A DNA stretch of 64,000 nucleotides from Vitis vinifera (lineage: Eukaryota > Streptophyta > Magnoliopsida > Vitales > Vitaceae), in contig NC_081810.1 of the NCBI RefSeq assembly GCF_030704535.1, positions 7,140,501-7,204,500 of the forward strand, in the 5' to 3' direction. This document shows positions 32,051 to 45,599 of the stretch, in pieces. Below the pieces are notes generated by a model that worked only from the letters and a program-made list of their open reading frames with translations, was not told where the DNA came from and did no database searches. The position numbers and the translations under genes are program-made. The stretch's first letter is position 1. Each line of letters begins with the position of its first letter.

Positions 32051-33079
32051 ACATATATATTATGTAATGACCAAATTAATTTTGGGGGTAAAATACCAAA
32101 AAAAAGTAATTAAATATTTTTAGTAAGGGTAGAAAGGTCATTTTATAATTAACAATCCTAGGTATAAATTATATTTCTTTTTCTTTTTTGTCTTTTCTAT
32201 TTAGAAAACTTTACTAACAAAAAATAAAAAAATTGTAGAACATAAGACTGAAGGTTTGAAGGTCGCATTTTTTCAGGTAAAATTTTAATCCCTAAATTAA
32301 TATATTAGATTCGTTAGTTAGTTTTGAACACATTCAATATTCTTTAGAAATTTTCAATTTAGACCAAAGCCAATTTATTTAATTTTTCTTTTAAGATCAA
32401 AATATTGAAAAATTAAGAGTATGGGTTGATTTATCGATGAAAATTGAGAAATTTTGAAAGTCAGGAAATTTTAAGTTTTCAGATGAATAAACCTAAAATA
32501 AAATAAAATAATAATAATAATAATTTGTGACTTAATGCACGCTAGAAGTGTGTTAATATAATTTATATACTTATAAAGGCTTTGATGCACTGTACATTTG
32601 GGGGTAATTTGGAGAAAGAAAATAATAAATAAATAAAATAAAAACTATTTTGCAGGAAAGTGATTTTAGTGGAAGGCACAACTTTTATGAAAATTCGGGA
32701 GACTCACTCTTTAAATTATTATTGATTAGAAAGTCAAAAACAATATAGATGATAAAAGAAATAGTCAACATAGGATTTTTTTTTATTTCAATACTTAAAT
32801 AATTACTTTCATCAAAATTATTAATTTTTTTATTTATATAATTTTGATATTTATTACAGATAAAACATAAATATTTAATTCATTTTAAATTTTGCAAATA
32901 TATATACATACACACGGGGGTTGAAGAGATGGGCTTGGGCTTAATGATTTGGGCTAACAACTAAGTTTTGGAAAAAGGGGGAAATAATAGGTTGGACCGA
33001 TAGTTGGGCTAATTCAATGCTTGTTCAACTCAGTTTTGGGAGGCTCCAATCGATGGTCCAATTGGTTGAACTCAATTCA
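32051..33079. other. AT-rich stretch before PPR relic 3
   Basis: No gene. Bases 32760-32905 match the block before relics 1 and 2 (15850-15950 and 20440-20560), with TTTATATAATTTTGATATTTA words. Confidence 0.5.
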
Positions 33080-33265
33080 ATTCGATTTTTTAAGTTTGGT
33101 AAACACCAATTGGTGTATTGGAACGAGGAGGAAAACCTTAGCTCCATTACACTCAATATTCATCGATATTTTGCGAATCGCTGGATACTATCACTCCTCA
33201 ACCGATGCTTGGAAAGGAAACAATTGAATATTCTTCCTCGATCTCCTCTTTTTAATATTAGTTGA
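33080..33265 (+). pseudogene. PPR relic 3 (best-preserved 5' fragment)
   Basis: The plus-strand frame still reads SITLNIHRYFANR, then ILSLLNRCLERKQLN. This aligns with [13 protein letters not shown] and [14 protein letters not shown] near residues 24-50 of the intact OTP81-like protein. Sequence before about 33130 and after 33250 is not PPR. The short open frame starting at 33017 is this relic by chance, not a gene. It identifies the two more decayed relics at 16.1 and 22.8 kb. Confidence 0.8.
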
Positions 33266-35320
33266 TCCGTTATAAGTTTCTTAACTTGGATTGGATTTTT
33301 AATTTTTAATTATTTTTAAAAATTAGTAAATTTTATGTATCAAATATGCTTTGATTTAAATTTATTTATCTAATAAAAAAATAGAAAAGTTAAAAAATAA
33401 GAAAAAATTATTTTAGAGAGATCATAATTGAGTTACTTTATCTATTTTTTATTTATTTATAATTTTTGTTAAAATTAATAAATTATACCTTGATAGTTTT
33501 CTTTGATTTTTAAAATAAGTGAAATAGGTAAAAAACTTGTTAGTTTCTTGTTGGAGGCTTTTTTTTTTTTTTTTATTCATAACTAAATAAAATTGTATTT
33601 ATATTGAATTTTGGAGGATAACAATTTAGTAATGGGAGATTAAGTAGTGATATTTTATATTATTAAAATATATAATTTATAATAAATAAAAATAATATAT
33701 TATTTAATTTCATATTCTTTTTTTTTTATATCAATAGTATTTTAAAATATAGAATAATAATTTTTAGTTTTTAATCAATCATTTAATAAAAATTAATTCT
33801 TATGATATAAGGAAGCTGAGTATATTTTGAATTCTAATTTTATTATATTAGATAACTAAAAACAAAATAATTAATTTCAATATAAATCAATTAAAAATTG
33901 CATTTTGATTTAGTGTAATTCTCATAAATAAATTAAAATAGATTTTTATTTAAAATATTTATTTACTACATGAAAGAACTAAGGATAAAAAATTTACTAA
34001 CAAAAATTCTTATTTTATAAAATGGATAAATATGAAATAAAAAAGTTATTAAATTGTTAAAATAAATTTATTAAATTTGAATTTTATAAATTAATTGAAA
34101 TTGATATTTTATAATTTTGATTTTACTGTATCAAGGATTTAATTCAAAAGAAGTGCTCTGATTTTTTTTTAAATGAAATTTTATTATAAAATTCATTCAA
34201 TAATAAAAATATTAGTTTTATAAAAAAAAGTTTAAAATTGAATACAAAAAATTATAAATAATTTATAATCTAATTTCATCTTTTTTTTAATGTGAGGGTA
34301 AATTTTGAATATCTTGAAGACTTTAATTTTGCCAATTACTATATATATATATATTTCGTAACAATTTAAGAAATAATAAATATCATGTGTCTAATTTGCA
34401 AGTTAGAAAAAAAAAATTTTATAAGGTGTTTAATTTTTTTAATATATATGAAAAAAAATGTACAACATGCTTATTATTTTGTAAGTGAGAAACACAAAAA
34501 AAAAAATCAAAATAATGTAGGTTTGAAATAATGAATAATATTTATTATACATTAAGTAAGTTTCTAAGGTTTTTTTTAAAATTTTTTTAAGGTATTTAAA
34601 AAAATATTTATTATATATTATGTATTTTTTGAAAAAAAATAATAATATTTGATGAGTGTTTAAAAAATATTTACTTTTAAAATGTATTTGATAATAATTT
34701 TTGCAATCATTTATCTCTAATATTTAATTTGTTAGAGAAAAATGATTAGAAAATCATTCAATTTGGTCTTACTACTAAATAAACAAGAGAATGGAGAGAT
34801 AGAAAAAACGAGAATATGGTTTTTTTATTTAAGGAAAAAGGGTATTTTAGGGGATTTTTTTAATTGAACCAAAGGGAATTATGTAAATATGATCAATTTA
34901 CAAAATATAGATGAAAGGAGAAGTTAAAAAAAATAATTATCATTTTATGCTTGGGAATGGTGCCCACTTAGCATTATTCCAAACTATCCGTACATATGTT
35001 TTGGTCTTAAAATAACACTATTTTAATTTTAAAGTAATATTACTTTGCTATGAAAGTAACACTCTTTTAAACTTAAGGTACCTTTGCTAATTGAATGATG
35101 TACCATCACATATAAGGGCATTTTAGGATAATATAAGGTAAGACATTAAAATGCACTCTTGGGGTTTTCTTTTCATCCGGATTTTGTAAACAAGTCATGT
35201 TTACATAGTTCCCCATAGAAATATTATTCACCTTTCTATTTTATCATTAAGTTTTGAATTCGAATTTGTGTGATGGGAGGACATTGGGCAATTATGTGGC
35301 CCAAGCACAATTCTCCATGT
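33266..35320. other. AT-rich stretch upstream of UGT-B2
   Basis: The first 250 bp match the blocks after relics 1 and 2 and include the empty site for the hAT-like element (33496-33503). The rest is very AT-rich with poly-T and (TA)n runs. No gene or clear element is seen. Confidence 0.5.
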
Positions 35321-35426
35321 CAAAGTCAATAAAGGTGGGAACAACCGATTAGCAGGAAAAATATAACGAAGAAGGTCGCTGCACGGAGAGAAGTAAGAAG
35401 AAGAGACTAGACAACTGAGAATTGCA

Positions 35427-36836
35427 ATGAAGAAAGCAGAGCTGGTGTTTGTCCCAGTAGCATTCCGCGGTCACCTTGTATCAACTGTAGAATTCGCAAA
35501 ACGCTTAATCCAAAGGGATGATCGCTTTTCAGTCACCATCCTCTCCATCAACTCCCCATTCGGCCCCGACGCGCATGGATACAACAAATCACACCTTGCT
35601 TTTGAACCCGGTCTCCGTTTGATCGATCTCCCTCCACAGGATCCCCCTCCACCTCACCTTAAAAAATCCATTGCACAATTCCTGTCAGTTTACATTGAGA
35701 GTTACATTCCTCATGTGAAAGACGCCATCATCAACCTCAAATCAACTCGGCCTCTCGCTGGGGTAGTCCTTGATTTTGTATGCATCTCAATGATTGATGT
35801 GGCCAATGAACTGGGTCTTCCCTCATATCTGTTTCTAACCTCTGGTGCTGCTCTTGTTAGCCTCATGCTCTACCTTCCCACCCGCCATACACAAATCAGC
35901 GCTGCCTTTGAGGACGCGGATCCTGAGTTGGTGATTCCAGGTTTCATAAACCCAGTTCCGGTTAGCGTTTTGCCTGAAGCACTGAGGGACAAGCATGGTG
36001 GTTATGCCTCTTTTATAAAGGTTGCTCAGAGGTTTAGAGAGGCTAAGGGCATTATAATCAATACATTTACTGAGTTGGAGCCTTTCTTAGTGGGTTCCTT
36101 CTCCGACGGCCAAGCTCCTCCAGTGTACACGGTCGGACCAGTGCTTGATCTCGAGGGTCAGGCCCATTCTAGTGCAGACCGGGCTGACCATGATAAGGTC
36201 ATGGCCTGGCTTGACACTCAGCCGGAATCCTCTGTGATGTTCCTATGCTTTGGGAGTCTGGGCACCTTCGATGTACCCCAGGTGAGAGAGATCGCGCTTG
36301 GACTTGAGCGCAGCGGCCACAGGTTCCTGTGGTCTTTACGTCGGCCACCGCCAGATGGGAAGTTCGGTAGCCCAAGTGAAGGCACGAATCTGGATGAGAT
36401 GTTGCCAGAAGGGTTCATGGAGCGGATCGGAGGAAAAGGAATGATCTGCGGTTGGGCACCGCAAGTGAAAGTTCTGGCCCACGAAGCCATTGCTGGGTTT
36501 GTATCCCACTGCGGGTGGAACTCAATCTTAGAAAGTGTGTGGAACAGTGTGCCAATAGTCACATGGCCACTTTACGCAGAACAAAAGTTGAATGCATTTG
36601 AGATGGTGAAAGAACTAGGATTGGCAGTGGAGATGAGATTAGACTCCAGGTACGACGGAGATGTTGTGATGGCGGAGGAGATAGATGGAGCCGTAAGACG
36701 TGTGATGAAGGCTGATAGCACAGTGAGAAAGATGGTGAAAGAGATGGGAGAGAAGAGTAGGAGGGCTCTGACGGAGGGTGGATCTTCATACAATTCGTTT
36801 GAACGGTTGATCCATGCGATGATAAATACCCGGTAA
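35427..36836 (+). CDS. UDP-glycosyltransferase, UGT71-type (UGT-B2)
   Basis: A 469-residue intronless enzyme, co-linear with UGT-B1 and differing from it at about 11 residues. Among these are Ser10 to Pro, Gly13 to Phe beside the catalytic H16 (now AFRGHLV), Ser64 to Arg, and several near the C-terminus (VMEAD to VMKAD, GEMSRR to GEKSRR). D116 and the PSPG box (W343-Q386) are unchanged. The Gly13 to Phe change lies three residues before the catalytic His, in the loop that lines the acceptor pocket in solved UGT71 structures, so acceptor range may differ. Upstream, a shortened form of the conserved block (GTCAATAAAGGTGGGA, TTAGCAGGAAAAATA) remains. Confidence 0.94.
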   Translation: MKKAELVFVPVAFRGHLVSTVEFAKRLIQRDDRFSVTILSINSPFGPDAHGYNKSHLAFEPGLRLIDLPPQDPPPPHLKKSIAQFLSVYIESYIPHVKDAIINLKSTRPLAGVVLDFVCISMIDVANELGLPSYLFLTSGAALVSLMLYLPTRHTQISAAFEDADPELVIPGFINPVPVSVLPEALRDKHGGYASFIKVAQRFREAKGIIINTFTELEPFLVGSFSDGQAPPVYTVGPVLDLEGQAHSSADRADHDKVMAWLDTQPESSVMFLCFGSLGTFDVPQVREIALGLERSGHRFLWSLRRPPPDGKFGSPSEGTNLDEMLPEGFMERIGGKGMICGWAPQVKVLAHEAIAGFVSHCGWNSILESVWNSVPIVTWPLYAEQKLNAFEMVKELGLAVEMRLDSRYDGDVVMAEEIDGAVRRVMKADSTVRKMVKEMGEKSRRALTEGGSSYNSFERLIHAMINTR

Positions 36837-38230
36837 CTAGTACTTGCTTATTGTCTTTCTATTATCAATTCCAGATGTTTGGAAGTGACTAAGGGTCCTC
36901 CATAAAATTATTCTCAAAAAATTATTTTTGAGAACAGTTTTTAATTGTATTTTATTTTTTAGAATAAAGACCTGACAACAGTTTTTAATTGTGTTTTATT
37001 TTTTAGAATAAAGACCTATTTGGAATTTGGAATGCTTTCTAACTTATATTTTGTATTTTTAAAAATTAATTTTATATCTAAGTGTTTTATTTTCAATTAT
37101 TTTTTTATATTTAATCTATTGTTTTTAAAATAGTCAAATTCTAAATTTAAAACAAACCAACACTTAACTCAACTCTTATGTATAACTAGATATAAAACAC
37201 ATTATACTAAGAACCCATTTGATAGTGATTTTAGAAAATATTTTTATATTTTTTAACTGTTAAAATGGTTAGAAATATTTTTAAAAATCACCATCAAAGT
37301 GTATTTTAAGAGTACGTCTGACAGTAATTATAAGAAATATTTATAACATTTTTAACACTTAGAAAATGCAAATTTTCATATAAATATTTTAAACGCTTTT
37401 TAGAATCTCTATCAAACGCACTCTAAATCTAACAAAAATAATCATTTGAAAAAAAACCGTTCAAATATTTCTTCATGTTGCATACATGTTTTACACAATT
37501 TAGGTAATGAGTCATTTCACTTTAATTAACTATCAATAAGATAAGGCACTTGGTTAAATTATTGGAAAATACTATAATTTTGTGGTGTTTAATGAATAAA
37601 ATATTTGAACCATTGAATATATATATGATAAAATCTAAACTATTGAATAAGGATATAACTTTATTAAGACCAAAATATTAAGATACAAATAAATCAAATA
37701 AGGATGTAAAAAATATAACCTAAAAATATATACTTCACACCATATGATTGATTTTGTTAGGTACAAAAAAAAAAGTCCTTTAATATATTAGCCAAACCCT
37801 CAATTATAACCATAATTAATTTAAATAACAAAAACATGTCCCTTCCACATGCTATTTATTTTTATTTTTAATGAAAAGAAACTATAGAATATCTACCTAA
37901 GGGATTGAAAGACGAATCATGAACCGTAATGTTACAAGAAACCAATGGAGCTCAATTTGGTGGAGTCTTGCTGGTAGGGAGAGGATCCGCACCCTCCTCT
38001 CATGTTCGTTTCTAATCCACTTCCCCGTTCTTGCTGCCTATGCAATGAAGTCCAGAGAGTGTCACATCATTCTTTAGATATTTTAGGTTGCGGGTCCTCT
38101 TCCATACACTTCTGGGACCGTGATATTGATACCTAGAATTTAAGGGCTTTGACAATTTGCCTTCTAAATAAAATATCTCTGAAGTCTGATATAGGAATTT
38201 CTTTCCTCTTTGTGACAAGGGATTGTGCTA
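36837..38230. repeat. Duplicated 3' flank of UGT-B2
   Basis: This stretch matches 18954-20000 after UGT-B1, with an extra segment at 36850-37030 and a second extra part near 37830-38000. It ends close to the leader of the UGT-A3 pseudogene. It contains the palindromic MITE-like pair at about 37210-37432. No gene is seen. Confidence 0.75.
36934..37021. repeat. Two 44-bp direct repeats
   Basis: ACAGTTTTTAATTGT, TTTTATTTTTTAGAATAAAG and ACCT recur exactly 44 bp apart with about one difference. They are absent from the UGT-B1 flank, so they arose after the B duplication. Confidence 0.9.
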
Positions 38231-39063
38231 TCTTGAATGTGTGGAAGTACGATCATGTGATTTAGCAGAAATTATGGAGGTTAAATATTCTTGCACCTGG
38301 GGGTAGGAAGCAGAAAGATTAAAGAGCAGACAACGGAGATAAAGAAAATAGAGCTGGTGTTCGTCCCAACTCCCGCCGCTGGCCACTACATATCCGCCGT
38401 GGAATTCGCAAAGTGCTTAATCCACACGGACGATCGCTTTTTCTGTTACCATCCTCCAAATGAGTTGATCACTCAATCCTTATCCGGATATATACAACAA
38501 ATCTCTTCTTGCCCCTGAAACCCGTCTCCATTTCATTGACCTCCCTCCTATCGATCACCCTCCATCCCATCACCCCATGATATCTTCCTCAAATCCATTG
38601 AACACTACACATTGTTTTCAATTGAAAGCTACATCCCTCACGTCAAATACGCCATCACTCACCTCATGTCATCTCGCTCTTCCCCACACTCAGTCCCACT
38701 CGCCGGGTTAGTCCTTGATTTCTTCTGTCTGCCCATGATTGATGTGGCCAACCAACTAGGCCTCCCTTCTTACCTATACTTCACCTCTGGTGCTGGTTTT
38801 CTTGGCCTCATGCTCCCCCCCTCAACTCGCCATAGCCAAATCGACACTGAGTTTGAAGACTCGGATCCTGATCTGGAGCTCCCGAGTTTCGTCAACCCAG
38901 TCCCTATTCGCGTTTTGCCTGAAGCCTTGAGTAACAAGCATGGTGGTTATGCTGCTTTCATAAAGTTTGCACAGAGGTTCAAAGAGGCTAAGAGTATTAT
39001 AGTAAATACGTTTTCTGAGTTGGAGCCTTATGCCGTTGAGTCGTTCGCCAATGGTCAGAGCCT

Positions 39064-39090
39064 CCCCCCCCCCCCCCCCCCCCCCCCCCC
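39064..39090. repeat. Poly-C tract, 27 bases
   Basis: In UGT-A1 and UGT-A2 the same position holds seven C residues in GACCCCCCCGG. Here it has expanded to 27, followed by ACGCCT. It may be slippage or a sequencing or assembly artefact. Confidence 0.9.
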
Positions 39091-39553
39091 ACGCCTCGGT
39101 GTACACGGTAGGACCGGTTCTTGACCTCGGGGGTATGTCTCATTCCGGTTCAGACCGGGTTGACCACAGTAAGATCATTGGGTGGCTAGACGCTCAGTTG
39201 GAATTGTCTGTGGTGTTCCTCTGCTTTGGAAGCATGGGTACCTTCGACGCGCCCCAGGTGAGGGAGATCGCGCTTAGGCTCGAGCGTAGCGGCCACAGGC
39301 TCTCCTGGGCGTCTGCTGAGGCTGGATGGCAAACTCGGTGGAAGCTCTAATGGCATGGAACTCAGTGAGATCTTGCCTGAGGGGTTCCTGGATCGAATCG
39401 GAGAAAGGAGAATGATCTGTGGTTGGGCACCGCAAATGAAAGTCCTGGCCCACAAAGCTATAGGAGGGTTCGTATCCCACTATGGGTGGAACTCCATCTT
39501 AGAGAACATATGGAACAGTGTACCGATGACAACCTGGTCCATGTATGCAGAAC

Positions 39554-40008
39554 TGTTACAATAACTATGGACTCACATATATTAATAATTGTTTATGATT
39601 AAACTATCTATACATATTCAATTTATATTTATTAAGTATGAGTCACCTTATGTGTAGAGCCCAAGTCACATGTGTCTTACACGATGGACCTAAGACACAT
39701 GTGGCCCAACAACCCAATGGGTATAGTCCCTAAGGCATAGAGGAATAATTAATAAAAGGGAAAAGGAAATTGATTTTTGGTGTCTTTAGTTTTATTTTCC
39801 AAAAATACAAAACGTTCCATCTCCTGCCTCCCATCACAAGAGAGAAAACAGAAAGATGGTTTCCTCCTTTATTGCCTTAGAAGAAGCATATTTCTTCAAG
39901 ACCGACAATGGATTCAGGTTTGTCTATATTCTCTAATCTAATCGGCATGTTTTCTTTATGATTTAACATGAGATTTCTGGTTTTGGGTTGATATTGAAGT
40001 TTACAACA
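39554..40008 (+). repeat. Left LTR of the copia element (455 bp)
   Basis: Starts TGTTACAATAACTATGG and ends GTTTACAACA. Aligned by eye with the right LTR at about 94-95% identity. Confidence 0.93.
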
Positions 40009-43000
40009 AGTGGTATCAAAGCCACACATGTTGATTCAAAGTTACATGATTTTTCTCCCATATGGCATATTAGGGCAAGAAATTTCTTGACAAAATCTGG
40101 GAATTTTTTCTAGGTTGGGTTCTTTTTCTGAATCTAAAACAAAAATTAAAAAAAAAAAACTAACCAGCGATTGCGCTGACAAACCCAACTAGCGATTGCG
40201 CCGGCAAACCCAGCCAACGATTGCGCCGACGAACCTAGGCAGCAATTGCGCCAACGAGCCCAACCAGCAATTGCGCCGGAAAACCTTGGTGGTGCTTGCA
40301 GTGTCGATTGCATGGTTCTCTAATTGTGTTTGGACACGTGGCTCCTGAATAGACAGACACCACTTTTGAGGATACGATTCAATAATAGTTGAAAAGTGTG
40401 TAGAGATTATGACTATGAAATAGTCTGAATAATAGTTGAAAAATGTGTAGAGATTGTGGCTATGGAATAGTCTGAACCATCATTGCATATCCTTGGAACT
40501 ATAATCCATTAACTTTTCGACTTGGATATATTTACTGTATAACTTTAGGAATAAGACAACAAGACAAGATTTTTTTTTTTTTTTTAATTTTTCCTCTTTA
40601 AAACAAAGAGTACACGTAAAAGCTCTGGACTCCTGAAATCTAAGGACAATATATATATATATATATATATATTTGTGTTTAATATTTTAAAATAAATGAG
40701 TTATGTATATTTGTTGCCAAAGTAACTTTTATTATATAATTTTATTTATTTTTGAAATATGTAAACATGTTATTATTGTGTAAAATAATTGGCCCAAATG
40801 AATATTATTTTAATATAATAATAAATAAAGTAGTCATAAATGTATGACATATAAAGTTTACCTTGCATACTATATGTCAGTCTAAAGAAAAACATATTGC
40901 TTCGGTTCTATAGTCAATATTTATGAACTAATTTTGTAAAAGAATACCAATTACAAGTTGATATTTTTGTCCAAAGAGTAAATATTAATGTTTGTACTAG
41001 GTATCTTGTGATGGGCCCACATGCATTATATATATATGTTAAATTTTTATTTATTCATATATGTATGATATTTTTGTGACTAATTGTGAGCTTTATTGTT
41101 ATTATTCAACATCTTCTATATCTGCTAATGTTAATAACATTCCTATGCTTAATGGCACAAACTTCAAGAAATGGAAGGAACACGTTATGATTGTGCTCGA
41201 GTGCATGGATTTGGACTATGCATTAAGGGAGGATCGTCCTGCAAACCTTACTGATGCCAGCACTGCTGAGCAAAGGGCTGCTATGGAAAAATGGGAGCGA
41301 TCCAATCGCATGAGTCTAATGATAATGAAGCACCCAATTCCATAAGCTATAATGGGTGCAATACCTGAGGAGTCCCGAGCCAAAACATTCTTAGACTAGA
41401 TAGCAAACTGATTCGCTGCAAACGAAAAGGTCGAGACAAGCACTATTCTTAGTAAGCTTGTCTTCATGCAGTACAAAGGGAAAGATAATATAATGGAGTA
41501 CATTATGGAAATGTCCAATCTTGTGACTAGACTCAAGATACTAAAGTTAGAGTTGTTAGAAGACATACATGTGCCCTTGGTCTTGATCTCTCTGCCTACA
41601 CAATTTAGTCCATTCAAGATCAGTTACAACACACAAAAGGAAAAATGGACTCTGAATGAGCTTATTGCTCAGTGTGTGCAAGAGGAGAGACTGAAACAAG
41701 AGAAGATAGAAAGTGCTCACTTGGCTTCCACATCTCAAGGACATGGTACCAACAAGAAAAGAAAGAGGGATAATAAGGGAAAACAAACTGTATATTTTGG
41801 GACATTTGAGCAAAAGGTGCAGAAGAAACAAGATAAGGAGATCACTTGTTTCTTTTGCAAGAAGGCTGGTCATATGAAGAAGGATTGCACCAAATATGCC
41901 GCTTGGTGTGAAAAGAAAGGTACACTTCTTAGTTTTGTTTGTTCAGAAATTAATTTAGCTATAGTACCTATTGACACTTGGTGGATAGATACGGGTGCAA
42001 CTACTCACATAAGTGTCACGATGCATGGTTGCCTAAGGAGTCGAATGCTAACTGATGGTGAAAGATACATCTATGTGGGAAATGACAACAAGGCTGCAGT
42101 GAAGACTATTGGTCTTTTTAGATTACAGTTAGATTCTGGTTGTATTTTGGATTTAGAGGAGACGTTTAGACGAAATTTAATTTTTGTTTCATGTTTGGAC
42201 AAATATGAATATTTTTGTTCATTTGGAAATGGAATGGTTAGTCTTTATCTAAATTCAAGTGTTATTGGTACCGGTAGTCTAATAGATAAGTTATACAAAT
42301 TGAACATAAATGCTTCTAATGGTAATGAAATCTTGCATTCAAGTAATTATGACATTAAGTGAAAGTTAACAAATGAGAGTTCATCAATGTTATGGCATAG
42401 ACGTTTAGGTCATATTTCAAATCAACGTATTCAAAGGCTTGTGTCAGAAGGAATTCTTGATCCACTTGATTTGTCAGACTTTCAAGTCTGTATAAAGTGT
42501 ATTAAGGGTAAACAAACAAATGTGAGGAAAAATGATGCTAATAGGTGTGGTGACGTTTTGGAATTGATACATATAGACATTTGTGGTCTATTTCCTACTC
42601 CTTCTTGGAATGGACAACAATATTTTATCACTTTCATTGATGATTACTCACATTATGACTATATTTATTTGATTCATGAAAAGTCTTAGTCATTGGATGT
42701 GTTCAAGAATTTTAAAGCCAAAGTTGAGAACCAACTAGACAAGAAAATAAAGGTTGTTAAATCTAACTGTGGAGGTGAATATTATGGTAGATATGAAGGA
42801 TCGATGAACAACATCCAAGGTCATTCACCAAATATTTGATGCAGTGTGGTATCGTCCCTTAGTACACCATGCTAGGGGTTCCAAGCCAAAATGGTGTAGC
42901 AAAGAGGTGAAAACGTACTCTTAAGGATATGGTAAAGAGTATGATCAATCATTCTACCTTGCCAGAATCATTTTGGGCGAAGTTGTCAAAATTGCAATTT

Positions 43001-45599
43001 ACATTTTGAACAGAGTCCCAAGCAAAGCAGTAGCCAAAACCCCATATGAGATATGGACTAGCAAGAAACCTAGTATTATGCATTTGTATGTTAGGGGTTG
43101 TCCAGCTGAGGCTAGGCCTTATAAGCAAAAAATGAAAAAAAATTAGACTCTAGAACTATGAGTTGCTACTTTGTAGGGTATTCTGAAAGGTCGAGAGGTT
43201 TTAAGTTTTATGATCCCTTAACTAGGTTTTTCTTTGAAACGAGCAATACTAAGTTCATTGAGGATGTTGAGTTAAGTGGGAGAGAGCCATTAAGAAATGT
43301 GGTCTTTGAAGAGGAGTCTGTTAATATTCCTATTATTGCAACTAGACATGGTCATATTATGTTTGATGACACTATCCAGAATATACAACCAATAACACAA
43401 ATTGTAGACACACCTGAAATTCCTCCTACTCAAGTTGTGGAACCAATTCAAGTTCATGAAGAGGTAACTCAACAACTTCAAGAACCTCAAGTACAAGTGC
43501 CACTGAGGAGATCCACTAGAGAAAGGAGAAGTACAATTTTAGATGATTATGTTGTATGAAGATGATCCAATTTCAGTTAGTCAAGTCAAACAAAGTTCTA
43601 ATTCTAAAAAGTGGATAGAAGCCATGAAGGATGAGATGAAATCAATGAAAAACAATGGTGTTTGAGACCTAGTAGAGTTGCCTGAAGGTGTAAAACCGAT
43701 TGGTTGCAAATGGATTTTTAAGACCAAGCGAGATTCAAAAGGCAACATTGTAAGGTATAAGGCACGCCTAATCACAAAAGGTTTTACTCAAAAGGAAGAC
43801 ATTGATTACAAGGAGACCTTTTCACCGGGTTTGTCAAATGACTCATTTAAAATCATCATGGAACTTGTGGCTCACTATGATTTAGAGTTGCATCAAATGG
43901 ACGTTAAAATGCGTTTCTTAATGGTAACATTGATGAGACAATATACATGGTGCAATTGGAGAACTTTGAGTCTAATGATTCAAAGCAACTTGTATGCAAA
44001 TTAAAAAGGTCCATATATGGTTTAAAGTAGACATTCCGACAATGGTATCGAAATCTTGATCAGGTGATTACTTCATTTGGTTTTAAGGAGAATACCATTG
44101 ATCAATGCATATATCTCAAGTTCAATGGGAGCAAATTCATTATCTTAATGCTATATGTAGATGATATTCTACTTACAAGTAGTGATGTGGAACTTTTGCA
44201 TGAAACCAAGTGATTTCTATCCAGTAAATTTGACATGAAGGATCTTGGTCATGCATCTTTTATGCTGGGTATACAGATCTATAGGGATCATTCAAGAGGT
44301 ATACTTGGGCTATCACAAAAGTCCTACATCGATAAGATGCTAAGTAGGTTTGGCATGAGCAATTGTGCACCAGGAGACACACCCGTGGCAAAAGGCAATA
44401 AATTTAGTTTGCACCAATGTCCAAGAAATGAACTTGAGATGAATGATATAGAGAGGTTTCCCTATGCCTCGACAGTAGGAAGTCTCATGTATGCACAAGT
44501 TTGTACGCGTTCGGATATTGCGTACATTGTTGGAATGTTGGGCAGATATTTAAGTAACTCAGGTATGGATCACTGGAAAAAGGCAAAACGAGTTATGCGG
44601 TATTTACAGAGAACTAAAGATTATATCCTCACATATCGAATATCTAATCATTTAGAGATCGTGGGATATTCGAACTCCAATTTCGCGGGATATCTTGACA
44701 ACATGAGATCCACTTCAGGCTACATTTTCATGTTGGCTGGAGGAGCAGTTTCATGGAAAAGTGTTAAACAAACATTTATTGCTTCCTCCACTATGGAGAC
44801 AGAATTCATAGCCTGCTATGAGACATCAAACCATGGGATATGACTATGAAATTTTATCACTGAGTTGTGCATTGTTGATGGGATTAAGAAACCATTGAGA
44901 ATCAATTGTAATAATAAGGTCACTGAATTGTATTCTAAGAACAACCGAAGTTCGTCAAAGTCCAAACACATTGACATCAAGTTCTTGGTTGTAAAAGAAA
45001 GAGTTCAGAGTCTTCAAGTATCAATCAAACACATAAGCACAAACTTCATGATTGTGGATCCGCTCACTAAGGGTTTGCCAACCAAAGTATTTCATGAGCA
45101 TGTCACACATATGAGTGTTGTACATATTAATGATATGCCAATATAGTGGGAGTTTGTATTTGGGTTTTGTATTTGTTTTCTTGATGTATTGTTATGTTTG
45201 TGTTATTTGTACAGACTTTAGTTTTAAAGACTATTATGTTTGAATACTCTGAATTGAAATGATGACTTTCAGAAGTAGTTTAGCATTAAGTGTTGAAAGT
45301 GGAATTTGACTATTTTTGGTCATAAAGTAGGACCAATTGGAAATAGACATATTAAAGATCTCATTTTATGTAATTTCCATGCTACACATCCATACTTGAT
45401 CGATGTTGCTAATTTGTTAATGTTGTGATCATTGATGAGTCTAGTTATAGTTATGATTAATGAAGACCGCTTTAATCCTGTGTTAGCATAATTAGTAGAC
45501 CGGATTGTTTAAAGATATTTGGATAAGATAGCAAAGATGAGCTCAATAAAGTATTATCATGAACATTATTCGGTAATATATGTGGTCCAAGTGGAAGAT

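Noticed and set aside
33017-33265. Small gene at 33 kb
   Set aside because: Its second half is a PPR relic and its first half is unrelated non-coding DNA.
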